Shown: positions 47,334-57,859 of the stretch, in pieces
Layout: every line of letters begins with the position of its first letter
Position numbering within the stretch: position 1 is the stretch's first letter
Assembly (NCBI RefSeq): GCF_003576645.1
Contig: NC_044929.1
Location: 1,361,260-1,425,259 of the forward strand
Length of the DNA stretch: 64,000 bases
Direction: 5' to 3'
Origin: Ipomoea triloba
Lineage: Eukaryota; Streptophyta; Magnoliopsida; Solanales; Convolvulaceae
Notes under the pieces: model-generated
What the model saw: the letters and a program-made list of their open reading frames with translations, nothing else
Databases searched by the model: none
Told to the model about the DNA's origin: nothing
Position numbers and translations under genes: made by a program

Positions 47334-47408
<75 letters not shown>
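47328..47408. repeat. (TA)n running into the gap
   Basis: TA array with one TGTA interruption, ending at the first N. It is the mirror image of 48379-48459. Confidence 0.95.
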
Positions 47409-48378
47409 NNNNNNNNNNNNNNNNNNNNNNNNNNNNNNNNNNNNNNNNNNNNNNNNNNNNNNNNNNNNNNNNNNNNNNNNNNNNNNNNNNNNNNNNNNNN
47501 NNNNNNNNNNNNNNNNNNNNNNNNNNNNNNNNNNNNNNNNNNNNNNNNNNNNNNNNNNNNNNNNNNNNNNNNNNNNNNNNNNNNNNNNNNNNNNNNNNNN
47601 NNNNNNNNNNNNNNNNNNNNNNNNNNNNNNNNNNNNNNNNNNNNNNNNNNNNNNNNNNNNNNNNNNNNNNNNNNNNNNNNNNNNNNNNNNNNNNNNNNNN
47701 NNNNNNNNNNNNNNNNNNNNNNNNNNNNNNNNNNNNNNNNNNNNNNNNNNNNNNNNNNNNNNNNNNNNNNNNNNNNNNNNNNNNNNNNNNNNNNNNNNNN
47801 NNNNNNNNNNNNNNNNNNNNNNNNNNNNNNNNNNNNNNNNNNNNNNNNNNNNNNNNNNNNNNNNNNNNNNNNNNNNNNNNNNNNNNNNNNNNNNNNNNNN
47901 NNNNNNNNNNNNNNNNNNNNNNNNNNNNNNNNNNNNNNNNNNNNNNNNNNNNNNNNNNNNNNNNNNNNNNNNNNNNNNNNNNNNNNNNNNNNNNNNNNNN
48001 NNNNNNNNNNNNNNNNNNNNNNNNNNNNNNNNNNNNNNNNNNNNNNNNNNNNNNNNNNNNNNNNNNNNNNNNNNNNNNNNNNNNNNNNNNNNNNNNNNNN
48101 NNNNNNNNNNNNNNNNNNNNNNNNNNNNNNNNNNNNNNNNNNNNNNNNNNNNNNNNNNNNNNNNNNNNNNNNNNNNNNNNNNNNNNNNNNNNNNNNNNNN
48201 NNNNNNNNNNNNNNNNNNNNNNNNNNNNNNNNNNNNNNNNNNNNNNNNNNNNNNNNNNNNNNNNNNNNNNNNNNNNNNNNNNNNNNNNNNNNNNNNNNNN
48301 NNNNNNNNNNNNNNNNNNNNNNNNNNNNNNNNNNNNNNNNNNNNNNNNNNNNNNNNNNNNNNNNNNNNNNNNNNNNNN
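47409..48378. other. assembly gap (970 N)
   Basis: Unsequenced bases. The left and right flanks are exact reverse complements of each other and equidistant from the gap centre. Confidence 0.99.
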
Positions 48379-48453
<75 letters not shown>

Positions 48454-48459
48454 TATATA

Positions 48460-48716
48460 CTCCCTCCGTCCCATTTTATGTGTCTGGTTCGGTTAACGAG
48501 GCTTGACTGAAGTTATTTTTAATTCAATTTTTCATAATATTAAGTTTAGTATTAATATACAAAATTTATATATTTAGAAACTACACTAAAAGTACTATTA
48601 AACACAAAAAATCAAATTTAAAAATAAGTAAAAAATGATAAAGAAAATAAACAAAGAAGAAAGAGTTGGATTGACCAATGAATAGTTAGTATGACAGATA
48701 AAATGGGACAGAGGGA

Positions 48717-48717
<1 letters not shown>
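48460..48717. mobile_element. Stowaway-like MITE (right arm of the gap palindrome)
   Basis: As far as I can compare by eye, it is an exact reverse complement of 47070-47327, TA flanks included. It may be a real inverted copy or an assembly duplicate of the same element. Confidence 0.8.

Positions 48718-48800
<83 letters not shown>
48718..48800. repeat. (TA)n microsatellite
   Basis: TA array outside the right MITE arm. It is longer than the left counterpart, and the palindrome ends within it. Confidence 0.95.
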
Positions 48801-48803
<3 letters not shown>

Positions 48804-49310
48804 TGAAACCACAATAAGAAAATATTTCATATTCAGAATTATATTTGGTAATGAAATATTGGTTTCCCCTTTCACTCCAGCTGTCACCACCTTTGTTCAT
48901 TCATAATCCCTAAAATAATTATTATATATAATATATAATAATAATTAGGGCTCAAGATGAAAGGATGTCCAATAAAAAAAAATACAGTGGATACAAAAAG
49001 TTTGGTTCAAACATTGGAGGAAAGTCCAATCCAACACTTTTCGTACTCCGTATTCCGTATAAAATAAGATATTAAGAAAACACTTTACAGTTTATGAATT
49101 TTAATTAATTAAATCTGCATGAATCAAACGCTCCATCATCATATTGGAAAAATTATGTATATCAAATACTAATACATTGACAATGAACAATGTGAAATTG
49201 CAAGCTAGCTAAACAGCATTCTATTCTGCAACTACAGTTGTTTAAAGTTTTGATGTGCTCCTACGAAAGAACTGCTGCAGATAATACAAAGAAGCCATAG
49301 CTCTAGCTAA

Positions 49311-49685
49311 CTAGCTAACATAGCTAATAAACGAATAGATTTGGTAGACCTGGCTTCTGATAGGTTGGATATCTTTAGCAAAACCACTGACCCTGAAGTT
49401 TATCGGCACCCATTTATGCTTCTCCTTCTCCAAAATGTACCCACTGATCATGTCCTCTGCATTACTTACCGCGTTCCAGATTTTGCCCACCACATCTTTT
49501 ACAGCATCGCTGTTTTCGGCTCCTTGCCTCTTTAACAGTTCTTTCAGGGACGCAGTGATGATTATGAGGTCCACCACCACGTCGTCCACCTCATCCTTTA
49601 TCTCCATTATTAACTTTGCGTTTTCTTCTACTACTTCATCTAGCCGGTTTACAGGCTCCTCTACTGATACATCTGCAACAGCCAT
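49311..49685 (-). pseudogene. orphan NLR coiled-coil exon E
   Basis: A 124-codon frame starting MAVADVSVEEPVNRLDEVVEEN aligns with the CC exons of genes C and D, including an EDVID-like NAEDMISGYILEK at about 76-88 and the FAKDIQPIRSQV block (AKEIQGI in C). It ends early at a stop after IRSQVYQIYSF. The usual donor in the LIM or HLM context is absent, and no NB-ARC exon follows on the minus strand down to gene B. It is most likely a rearranged fragment; a short CC-only protein is possible but unproven. The reading frame itself is intact. Confidence 0.75.
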
Positions 49686-49732
49686 GGGATATTACTTTAA
49701 GAGTTTGAAAACGAGTACTCCTATACATATTA

Positions 49733-49870
49733 CAGGTATACACCCTCACATGGAAGGAAGTGAGTTCGAGTCTCAGTGGAGGCGATGTTGACTTTTCTGT
49801 GCTTTAGTAAGCTGAGACAGTAGCTATGAACAGATACTACATTGTAACAGGGTCAGTATTACTAAAAGAA
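49733..49870 (+). mobile_element. truncated SINE upstream of orphan exon E
   Basis: Starts inside the tRNA-like head with ACACCCTCACATGGAAGG, has the B-box variant GAGTTCGAGTC, and continues through the body shared with 31488 (AGTAGCTATGAACAGATACT). It lies about 50 bp upstream of the exon E start codon. Confidence 0.7.
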
Positions 49871-49956
49871 AATGAGTTAATCCTCAATTTAGTCATCAAT
49901 TTTATTGATTTTTCTCGATTTAGTCAATGATTAAATTGAATATTAACTCTGTTAAT

Positions 49957-50595
49957 TATTATTCATTTGTTAAATCAACTATCTACTATTCATTTATTTT
50001 CTTAAAATAATTTTTAAATTTAATATTTTGTGTTTAATAATAATTTTGACATAACTTCTAAGGTAAAAATTTGTGTCATGAGACGGGTCGAGTCAATATC
50101 ACATGTAATAATTTTGAAGAAAAATGTAATATTTTTAAATTTTAATTTAAAAGCATTACATTGTATAAGTAACAAACAATTACCAATATAATTTATAAGG
50201 AAAAATGTAATAACAAACACTTACCAATATAATTTATAAGGAAAAATGTAATACTCTTGATGAAATACATCAAAAATGTAAAAACATTACATTTGTTCTC
50301 AAAAGTATTACAATTTTCTTTATAAATAAAGAACACTTTATTCTTAATTAGTATTAATTTTTCAGTATAAATATTATATTTTCATATTGACCCAACTCAA
50401 CATGTCTCACAGATTAAAATTCGTGACAAGTCAAGCATCATAAGAAGGGCGAAGATCTCAAACAAGTATGACACAACTTCTAAATATATAATTTTTATAT
50501 AATAATGCTAAACTTAATATTATTAAAAATTAAATTAAAAATAACTTCAATCAAGGTTTATTACTCAAATCAAACACATAAAACGAGAGGGATGA
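49957..50595. mobile_element. Stowaway-like MITE split by an insertion
   Basis: 49957-50061 and 50475-50595 match consecutive parts of the MITE at 47070 (TTAAATTTAATATTTTGTG on the left; CTAAACTTAATATTATTAAA and AAAACGAGAGGGATG on the right). The left terminal repeat is worn. AACTTCTAA stands at both junctions. Confidence 0.65.
50062..50474. mobile_element. insertion with 9-bp duplication, Mutator-like candidate
   Basis: About 413 bp flanked by AACTTCTAA (50053-50061 and 50475-50483). Near the ends, GAGACGGGTCGAGTCAATA faces an inverted relative, TATTGACCCAACTCAACATG. The interior repeats GTAATA and TATTACA words as in the 40.2-41.6 kb array. A 9-bp duplication is typical of Mutator-like elements, but the terminal repeats are not flush with the duplication. 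Confidence 0.5.
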
Positions 50596-51052
50596 AATTT
50601 TTTATTATTTTTTTAAGAATTAATATCCTCTGATATGTAGAAGAGCAGGTTAACCTACCAGTAATGGGAGCATTACATATGAGGACCCTAACAGCTTCGG
50701 AGTAGTCTTCCTTGATTTTCTTAGCCCTGTCTCTGATGCTTTGGATCTCTCCAGCAAAACGTTGAATACAATTCGTTTCGGATGTACGCTTCTTCCTCTC
50801 CGCAGAGTACATACAGATTGTGTGTTCGGCATCGCTTATCACCTTTCGGATCTTGTCCATGATGTCTTTGAGAGCATATTTGGCTCTTTGATTCTTGGAT
50901 GCCTGATGGAGAATAGCGCTGAAGGATTTGAGGCCTTTCACCAGATCATAGATCTCATACTTTATCCCGATTAGAAACAACCTGTTTTCCTCCACTGATT
51001 GCTCTAGTCCGCTTACAAGATCCCTTATGAATAATGCATCTGCGACGGCCAT
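50570..51052 (-). pseudogene. orphan NLR coiled-coil exon F
   Basis: The frame starting at 51052 (MAVADALFIRDLVSGLEQSVEEN) encodes a full-length CC exon homologous to those of genes C and D: an EDVID-like SDAEHTICMYSAERKK near 90-105, then FAGEIQSIRDRAKKI. After APITG a GTAGGT donor-like site is present, but in phase 1, whereas every NB-ARC exon here starts in phase 0. No NB-ARC exon follows on the minus strand; orphan exon E comes next. It is head to head with gene C, with 1.1 kb between their start codons. Probably a remnant of a lost or inverted gene. Confidence 0.75.
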
Positions 51053-51453
51053 AGCAGCTCAGCTCTCTTGATTGCTAGCTTTTTCTGTTTTTTAACTCCG
51101 ATCTTGGTTTCCCCAAGAAACTCTGTAAAGCTGAGAATTGTGTAAGAAGAATTTTATTCTATCCTTTGGTTAGTCAAAGGAATAAGCTTCAAAATGAGTG
51201 GTCCAAGTGTAATTGATGCACACTGCGGGGTTCCAAGTGAAATCATTCACAAAAATATTAAAGAATGACACGTTGGCTATGAATGACAATTCTACTCGCA
51301 CTTTATGAGTTCCTCGCATCTCTGTCTTAATGAGTTTTAAAATATTTGACGATTTGAGTAATGGTGTGGGATGGAGATATTTTGTATACAGGCGCCAGTA
51401 TGGGGTGGGTGCGGGGGAGGTATCCTGCCTCCGCACCCGCACCTGTACCCGCA

Positions 51454-51455
<2 letters not shown>

Positions 51456-51488
<33 letters not shown>
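51456..51488. repeat. (TA)n microsatellite
   Basis: A short TA array adjoining the left end of the MITE at 51490, as TA arrays also adjoin the MITEs at 47070 and 48460. Confidence 0.9.
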
Positions 51489-51489
<1 letters not shown>

Positions 51490-51490
<1 letters not shown>

Positions 51491-51748
51491 TCTCTCCGTT
51501 CTGTATTGGATGTCTCATTCAGTCATTTGCTTTTTGCACGTTTTTTAATAAATTAAAGTAGATGTGATGTGCTTTTCAATTATGCCCCAACTATTTCACT
51601 TTTGAAAATAAAAGTAATAAAGAAAACAAAAGTCATAAGGGCAAATTGGGAAAAATAGAATGATGGTGGTGTTCAATTTTGGAAAGAGGACAACATTTTG
51701 GGACAAACTAAAAAGGAAAGTAAGACAGGTAAATTGGGATAGAGGGAG
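51490..51748. mobile_element. Stowaway-like MITE between exon F and gene C
   Basis: 259 bp, TA-flanked, with ends CTCTCTCCGTTCTGTATTGG and GGGATAGAGGGAG as imperfect inverted repeats. The interior differs from the 47070 family, so it is a separate subfamily. It lies in the shared upstream region of F and gene C. Confidence 0.8.
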
Positions 51749-52026
51749 TATTGATTTTTCCGACGCGCGAATGAGATAATGTCCAATGATTATTTTAATT
51801 TTAAATAAGTACATAAAGTATATCAATACAAAATTAAATAAGAAAGAACATTAAATCAAAACAAAATTAAATAAGAAAGAAGTGAACTGAATTTCCAAAC
51901 GAGTAATTCCTAAAATAAGAGTGCTCTACACTTGAGGGATTCAATTGAAATCATTCCAAAAATAAAAATACTAAAGAATGACTTGCTAGCTAGCTGTCTA
52001 GCTCCAATAATTCATCTATAGTACAG

Positions 52027-52032
52027 TTGACC
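52027..52032 (+). promoter_or_regulatory. W-box motif upstream of gene C
   Basis: TTGACC about 140 bp before the gene C start codon. It is the core bound by WRKY factors, which often control immune genes. A W-box lies at a similar place before gene D (TTGACT). Such short motifs also occur by chance. Confidence 0.4.
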
Positions 52033-52166
52033 CCGGAATGAAGTCTTCCCCAAACACATCCAACTTAACTATAATTAACCTATGCTAATGATTCAGAGTC
52101 ATCTTCTTCCTCCTCCTCACAGAGTCATCAAAACCCAGAGAACCCTTAGAGCTGAGGAGCTGAGCT

Positions 52167-55100
52167 ATGGCGGATGCCGTAGTTGGGCAGCTCGTAAACC
52201 GGCTAGTCCAAGTAGTGGACGAAAACGTGGTCCTAATAAAGGAGATTAAAAACCAAGTGGACACCCTAGTGGGAGACCTTAAATCTTTAGAGGCATATCT
52301 AAAACAAGCCTCGAAGAAACAGAGCGCAAGTGACAACGACGTGCTAAAAGACGTGGTGGACAAGATCCGGGGCGTGGTGAGTGATGCGGAAGACGCCATC
52401 TCTAAGTACACAGTGGAGAGAAAAAAGTACAAAGATAAAGGGTGGGTGAGATGCTTCCAATCGCCGGCTTATTACGCCAGAGTTAAGGCTTCTGCTAAAG
52501 AGATCCAAGGCATCATCGAGAAGGTTGAGAGAATCCGGAGAAACCATGGCGAGGATCTCAAGGAACTCATACATGATAACAACCCCAAAGATCAACCTGC
52601 AGCTTTGCCCATCATGGTACGTCCCCACTCCCCACTGCTTATAATTATATTTTGATTTTGAGAATTCTTTAGCTTATTGATTGATTCTTTAGCTTCATTG
52701 TCTCAATTTGATATGGTAAAGGGTGTAATTTCATTTTTTAAAAGTTTAGTGATCTAATTGACTTTTCAGATAAAGTTTTGGAGCTTATTTAATTTTTTTT
52801 CAAGAAAAATATAATTTTATAATGCAATACTTTTGAGAAAAAATATATATAATATTTTTAAATTAATTAAAATATAATATCTAAGGGTTGAACGATTACT
52901 CAGGAGAATACTAATCATAAATAAATTAATTGATTGTTACTTATGAGTTATGAGATGAATCGTAATATGTACTTACAAAGAAACATATGAAGTATGATAC
53001 TTTTGCTTTAAAAAATGCAATATACTTTTAAATAAAAAATGTAATATTAGAGGTTGATTGAGTTACTTATGGAAAAATTGTACTATGTAACACTTATGGG
53101 AAGTGTAATAACCAACTGACCCAACATATCCTCATAGACTCTTAGGGCCCGTTTGGTTCACGAAAAATATTTTAGGGGAAGTAGAATTGAAATTCCATAG
53201 AAAAGTAATTAATATGATGATGAATTTCGGTGTTTCGTTTGTGGAAAAAATTTACTGGGAATACTAATTCCATTGTTTGGTTGAATTTAGAATTGTAATG
53301 AATAACAAGTATAAAGACCTATATGTCCTTACAAATTTAAAAAAAAAAAGTACTAATAATTAGGATAAAGCACAAGGGGTAAAATGGTCCATCCATATCA
53401 ATCTTTTTCATCCCATCTTCCCTGGAAAACAAAATCCTTTGTCCAACCAAGGATTTGGTTTTCCTCAAATTTGATTTTCCAATGGAAAATGAATTCCATG
53501 AACCAAACACAACAAATGAGCATTTTCCATGATTTGGAGGAAAACATTTTCCTTGGAAATGATTTTCATCCCAACCAAACATGCCCTTAGACACCTCTTG
53601 ATCTCCCAAGCTCCCCACGCCTCAGCCTTGAAAAACAGAAGGTTGTCATCTTCAAAGAACAAATGAGAGACTAGCGGTGCCCCCGGGTAACACAACAACC
53701 ATGAATGGCTTCTCTCTCCTGCGCGCCCTAAAGTAATAATGAGAGCCCCTCCACACAAATAATGAATAAGGGGGTCTCGTTATCTCAAACCCCGCGAAGG
53801 TAAAACGGTGCAAGCCACCTCGCCATTAATCATAATGTTCTCCTGAATTTCCTTTGAAACCCTCACTCAATCTTATCATATGCCTTCACCATATCCAATT
53901 TCAGGGTTTCCCAGGTCACCGCCACACAATGCATGCTTCCTACACAAGAAATGACTCACCCCTACTTCCACTAGAATGTTGCTCATAATGAGCATATCCA
54001 AGAAGTAGACACTTTATGACTTCGATATCACCTCTTTGAGCAACCATTTTGTTCGATTTATTACCATCTTTGCCATGACCTTATAAACCACATTACACAT
54101 TGCAATGGGTCTGAGGTTAAGCACCAACTATGGGGACTTCTTCTATGGGACTAAAACCACATTTACATCATTCAGCTTTGGAGGAAAACGACGTTATTCA
54201 AGATAATCTAGAACAAACGTAATGACATCCCCCCTACCACCTTCTAAAAAACTCTGGAAAAACCTCGGGGGTTCATCTTTTCCGATCCATGGGCTTTATC
54301 TGGACACATTGCAAATGCCACTACCTTCACCTTCTCATAAGCTATGAAAAACCTAAGTAGCTCCTCATTCATGTCCTCAGTGATGTGACAACCCTCACCA
54401 TGGCAACCCTTAGATTGAAAGATCCCTTCAAATAACCCACCACCAGCGGACCCATCCAACCCCTCTCCCTCTACCCACTCCCCATTCCTAAGCATGTGAT
54501 TCGTTATCCTGAATCGTTAAGGATAAATCAATGTGATTCAAACTATAACTCAGCAGACTGGCCATGTTGTTAACCCCGAATATCGTTATCTAAGCACATT
54601 AGTTTTAACATATTTATACTTATAGGTAAACATATGGTTATTTTTAACCTTATTTTTACATGTAACACAAATAATAGTAATAATAATAATGACTTCATTT
54701 TTATAATTGTTAAAGGCTCCTGTGGTGGAAGAAGTTGATGTTGTAGGCTTTGATGGTGAGGCAACCACTATAAAGAATCTTCTTAAAGGTGGGTCAAATG
54801 ATCTAACTGTCATCTCAATTGAAGGAATGGCGGGACTCGGTAAAACTACATTAACCAAAATGGTGTTTGAAGATCGTGATATTCAATTTGAGTTTTTCAC
54901 TCGCCTTTGGGTTTATGTTTCGAAAACTTTTAATAGAAGGCAAATATTTCTGGACATTCTGAGCTCCTTCACCAAAACTACCAAAGACTTTCAAAATATG
55001 TCTGATCAGAGTTTAGTTGATAAAATAAAAGAATATTTGAAGGGCGGAAAGTATTTCATTGTAGTTGACGATGTGTGGAGGGAGAATGATTGGGACTGCT

Positions 55101-56881
55101 TGAAAATTGCTTTTCCAGATAGTAAGAATGGTAGTAGAGTCTTGTTAACCACTCGACACCACACTGTGGCTTCACATGCTGATTCTACTCGCGACCCCCA
55201 CCAGCTAAAATTCTTGGAAAACGAAGAAAGCTGGGAGTTACTAAAGAAGAAGGTTTTCCGAAAAGAAAGATGTCCTAAACCATTAGAAGATACCGGGAAA
55301 CGCATAGCCCTAAAATGCAACGGGTTACCACTTGCAGTAGTGGTGATTGCTGGTGTCCTAGATAAAAACAGCACAGCAGCAGAGTGGAAACAATTAGCAG
55401 AAGACCCCTTCCCTGTTATTAACAAAGAGAACCAGAGCTACAATACTCTAGTAAAATTGAGTTATGATCATTTGCATTATACCTTGAAAGATTGTTTCCT
55501 ATACCTTGGAGTTTTTCCTACTGGGCATGAAATTGCAGCATGGAAATTGATTCGCCTATGGATAGCAGAAGGATTCATTCTGCCAGCGGAAGGTGGAAAC
55601 CGCTTAGAATTGGAGGGCACAGCTGAGAAATATTTGAAAGAACTCGTCGACAGGAATCTCCTAATGGTGTTGAAAAGACGAGCAGATGGTCAGATCAAAA
55701 CATGTCGGATTCATGACACATTACACGAGTTCTGCAAAACAGAAGCTGCAGCCAAGAATCTCTTCCATGAAATGGATGGAGTTAGACTCGAGTCGTTAAA
55801 GAAAACCCCTCGTCGCATTTGTGTTCACTCGACTGTTCTAGACTTCCTTAAATCAGAAAGAAAGCCATCTGGTGAGCATGTCCACTCTTTCTTGTCATTT
55901 TGCTCTAATGAAATAGACACTCCAATTGAGCACTTGGCAACCATTCCGAAATCCTTTCCTATTCTTAGGGTTATGGATGTTGAATCCCTTAAGTTCAAAC
56001 TATTGCCTAAACAGCTTTATGAACTCTCTTATCTGAAGTACCTTGCAGTCTCAACTGACCTAAAACTCCTCCCCAAGGTGTTTAGTAGGCTTTGGAACAT
56101 CCAAACACTCGTGTTCAACACCACAGAGAACAGCCTTGAAGTTAAGGCAGACATATGGAGCATGTCGAAACTAAGGCACGTGCACAGCAACACTTCGATG
56201 TTGCTGCCCCCGCCTCCAAAGAACAACTCGGGAAGTATAGAAATACAGACACTTTCTACCATATCCCCTTCGAGTTGCACCGAGGAGATTCTGGAGAAGA
56301 CTCCAAATCTTCAGAAGCTGGGAATTCGCGGGAATTTGGCTGAGCTTATGGAGAGCAAGGGGGGAGTTAGTTTGTTTGACAATCTTCAGAGGCTAGATTA
56401 TCTGGAAAATTTGAAGCTCATAAACAATGTCCACCAGACCAGCAAATTGCGACGATTTCCTCATGCTGACAAGTTCCCACGCACGCTAAGAACGATGACT
56501 TTATCAAACACATCTTTCGAGTGGAAGGACTTGAATATTTTGGGCTCTTTAGACGAGCTTGAAGTCCTCAAGCTGGAGGAGAATGCATTCAGAGGAGAGT
56601 TCTGTGATTTAAGCAACATTGTTTTCAAACAACTGCAATATTTGCGAATTGGGAGGACTAATTTATTGTCATGGAAGGTTTCCAAGGATAGTTTTCCAGC
56701 ACTTAAACATCTCATTCTCAGACATTGCACTGCCCTTGAAGCTGTTCCGTGTGACTTTGCTCAAGTGGAGAGCCTTAAGGTGATGGAATTATTCTGTACC
56801 AACAAAAAGGCAGCCACTTCTGCTAAAGAAATACAAAAGTTGAATGGATTTCAGCTCTTAACCTATCCTCCAGATCATTAA
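52167..56881 (+). CDS. NLR gene C: CC-NB-ARC-LRR, R1-like, two exons
   Basis: Predicted 871-residue intracellular immune receptor. Exon 1 (52167-52616, 150 residues) starts MADAVVGQLVNRLVQVV, similar to the MADA helix of executor CNLs, and has an EDVID-like SDAEDAISKY. The donor is GTACGT, the intron (52617-54715) ends GTTAAAG, and exon 2 (54716-56881) joins in phase 0. P-loop GMAGLGKTT 187-195; RNBS-A RLWVYVSKTF 213-222; kinase 2 FIVVDDVW 264-271; RNBS-B VLLTTR 292-297; GLPLA 353-357; RNBS-D CFLYLGVF 410-417; IHD 482-484; LRRs about 530-860; ends TYPPDH. All key motifs are present, so it looks functional. Gene D is its tandem duplicate. The intron contains a Tourist MITE and an L1 fragment. 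R1-like family placement is from motif style. Confidence 0.9.
53145..53586. mobile_element. Tourist-like MITE in the gene C intron
   Basis: Flanked by TTA (53142-53144 and 53587-53589), with ends GGGCCCGTTTGGTTCACG and AACCAAACATGCCC as inverted repeats. It is the same family as 18877, 20707 and 21954 and abuts the L1 fragment. Confidence 0.85.
53590..54500 (-). pseudogene. decayed L1-type LINE reverse transcriptase
   Basis: Translating the minus strand in shifting frames gives recognisable RT pieces in order: MCPDKAHGSEKMNP (the region before RT domain 3), LNDVNVVLVP followed by LVLNLRPIAMCNVVYKVMAK, and HLFFEDDNLLFFKA, the catalytic block that normally reads FADD. Stops and frameshifts occur throughout. 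It sits antisense in the gene C intron, and its far end stops at the MITE border, so the MITE may have landed in it or at its edge. Confidence 0.8.
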
Positions 56882-56899
56882 GTTTACTTGAGCTCAGGT

Positions 56900-56986
56900 C
56901 AGTCAAATTCCTTAAGTATTTCTCTACTTAATTGACTATATATGCATTTAATGGCTAACTTAGCTTTCTTATAATGATTTCTTCAG
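56900..56986 (+). other. probable 3'UTR intron of gene C
   Basis: GAGCTCAG followed by GTCAGT lies about 18 bases after the stop; TTTCTTCAG precedes AGACGACG at about 56986. The AGACG block and the following GTGGTGTGAATTTCTTGCTG recur after gene D behind a similar acceptor. Confidence 0.6.
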
Positions 56987-57859
56987 AGACGACGATCGAT
57001 GGGGTGTCTGACCATTCAGTGGTGTGAATTTCTTGCTGCTATTGTCATTCTTTTGCATCTTCTCAAGACTATGTATTATATTGTTGTTTGTTGTTATTAT
57101 CCTTTTTGTTTCCACTGCCATTTTGCTATTTCGGACCTCGAAAACGTCTAAATTAGACTTAATTTGTGGTCTCTATTAAAATTGTAGTCTTTTGAGTTGT
57201 CATTTTAACACCACTTAATTAAATCACCTCATTTAGAGATTCTTAGTTCAAGATATGATCAAAACACCAAATTATCACTGAATTGCACTTGAAAATGCAT
57301 TGTTTTCTTATATTACACAAATACAACCACAATTAGTCATTATTCTTAACTTTAATCAATCTAAGCATATAATAAGTTCAAAAGACTCCAATTATAACAC
57401 AAAAATCCTTCCAAATATTCCACAAAACATAACATCATTGTCACTTATCATTATTATTACTACAAATGAAGCTTTTACGTAGGACCCATTAGAATTGATG
57501 AAAAACTTAAGAAGGTTCGTAGATGCGCGTTAAGCGCGTAAATGGGCATCAATTCTTTTTATTACTTTTTTCTTAGTCAATTTTTTTTCTTTTTTCTCTC
57601 CATTTTTCCTCTTCCCCTCCTTCTCCCCATTTATCATTTTCCTATTCATAAACGCTGTGGTTGATACTTATGCACACTTCCCAAGATATTAAACAAAGAC
57701 TTTCCTAGCTAGCTGGCTCCAATACTTGACGTTGACTAAAAAAGCAAATCAACGAAGTCTTCCTCAAAAACATCCTTTTTCTTTTTTGAGAAATATCCTC
57801 AAAAACATCCTCATCACTATCACCACAATCACCGACGACCTTAAACGACCCTCGGAGCT
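56987..57859. other. 3'UTR of gene C and intergenic region before gene D
   Basis: About 56987-57100 is probable gene C 3'UTR. The rest has no gene. 57690-57790 resembles the upstream region of gene C (GCTAGCTGGCTCCAATA and CGAAGTCTTCC against CTAGCTCCAATAATTC and TGAAGTCTTCC), so the promoter was duplicated with the gene. Confidence 0.6.
57732..57737 (+). promoter_or_regulatory. W-box motif upstream of gene D
   Basis: TTGACT about 125 bp before the gene D start codon, directly after a second TTGAC core (57726-57730). The position matches the W-box before gene C. Confidence 0.4.

Noticed and set aside
46890..48900. Long Ile-Tyr repeat frames on both strands
   Set aside because: They are translations of TA microsatellites and of the N gap.
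21865..51894. Exact 15-base phrase AAGTGAACTGAATTT at 21866, 23869 and 51880
   Set aside because: The flanks do not align well enough to call an element or regulatory site.
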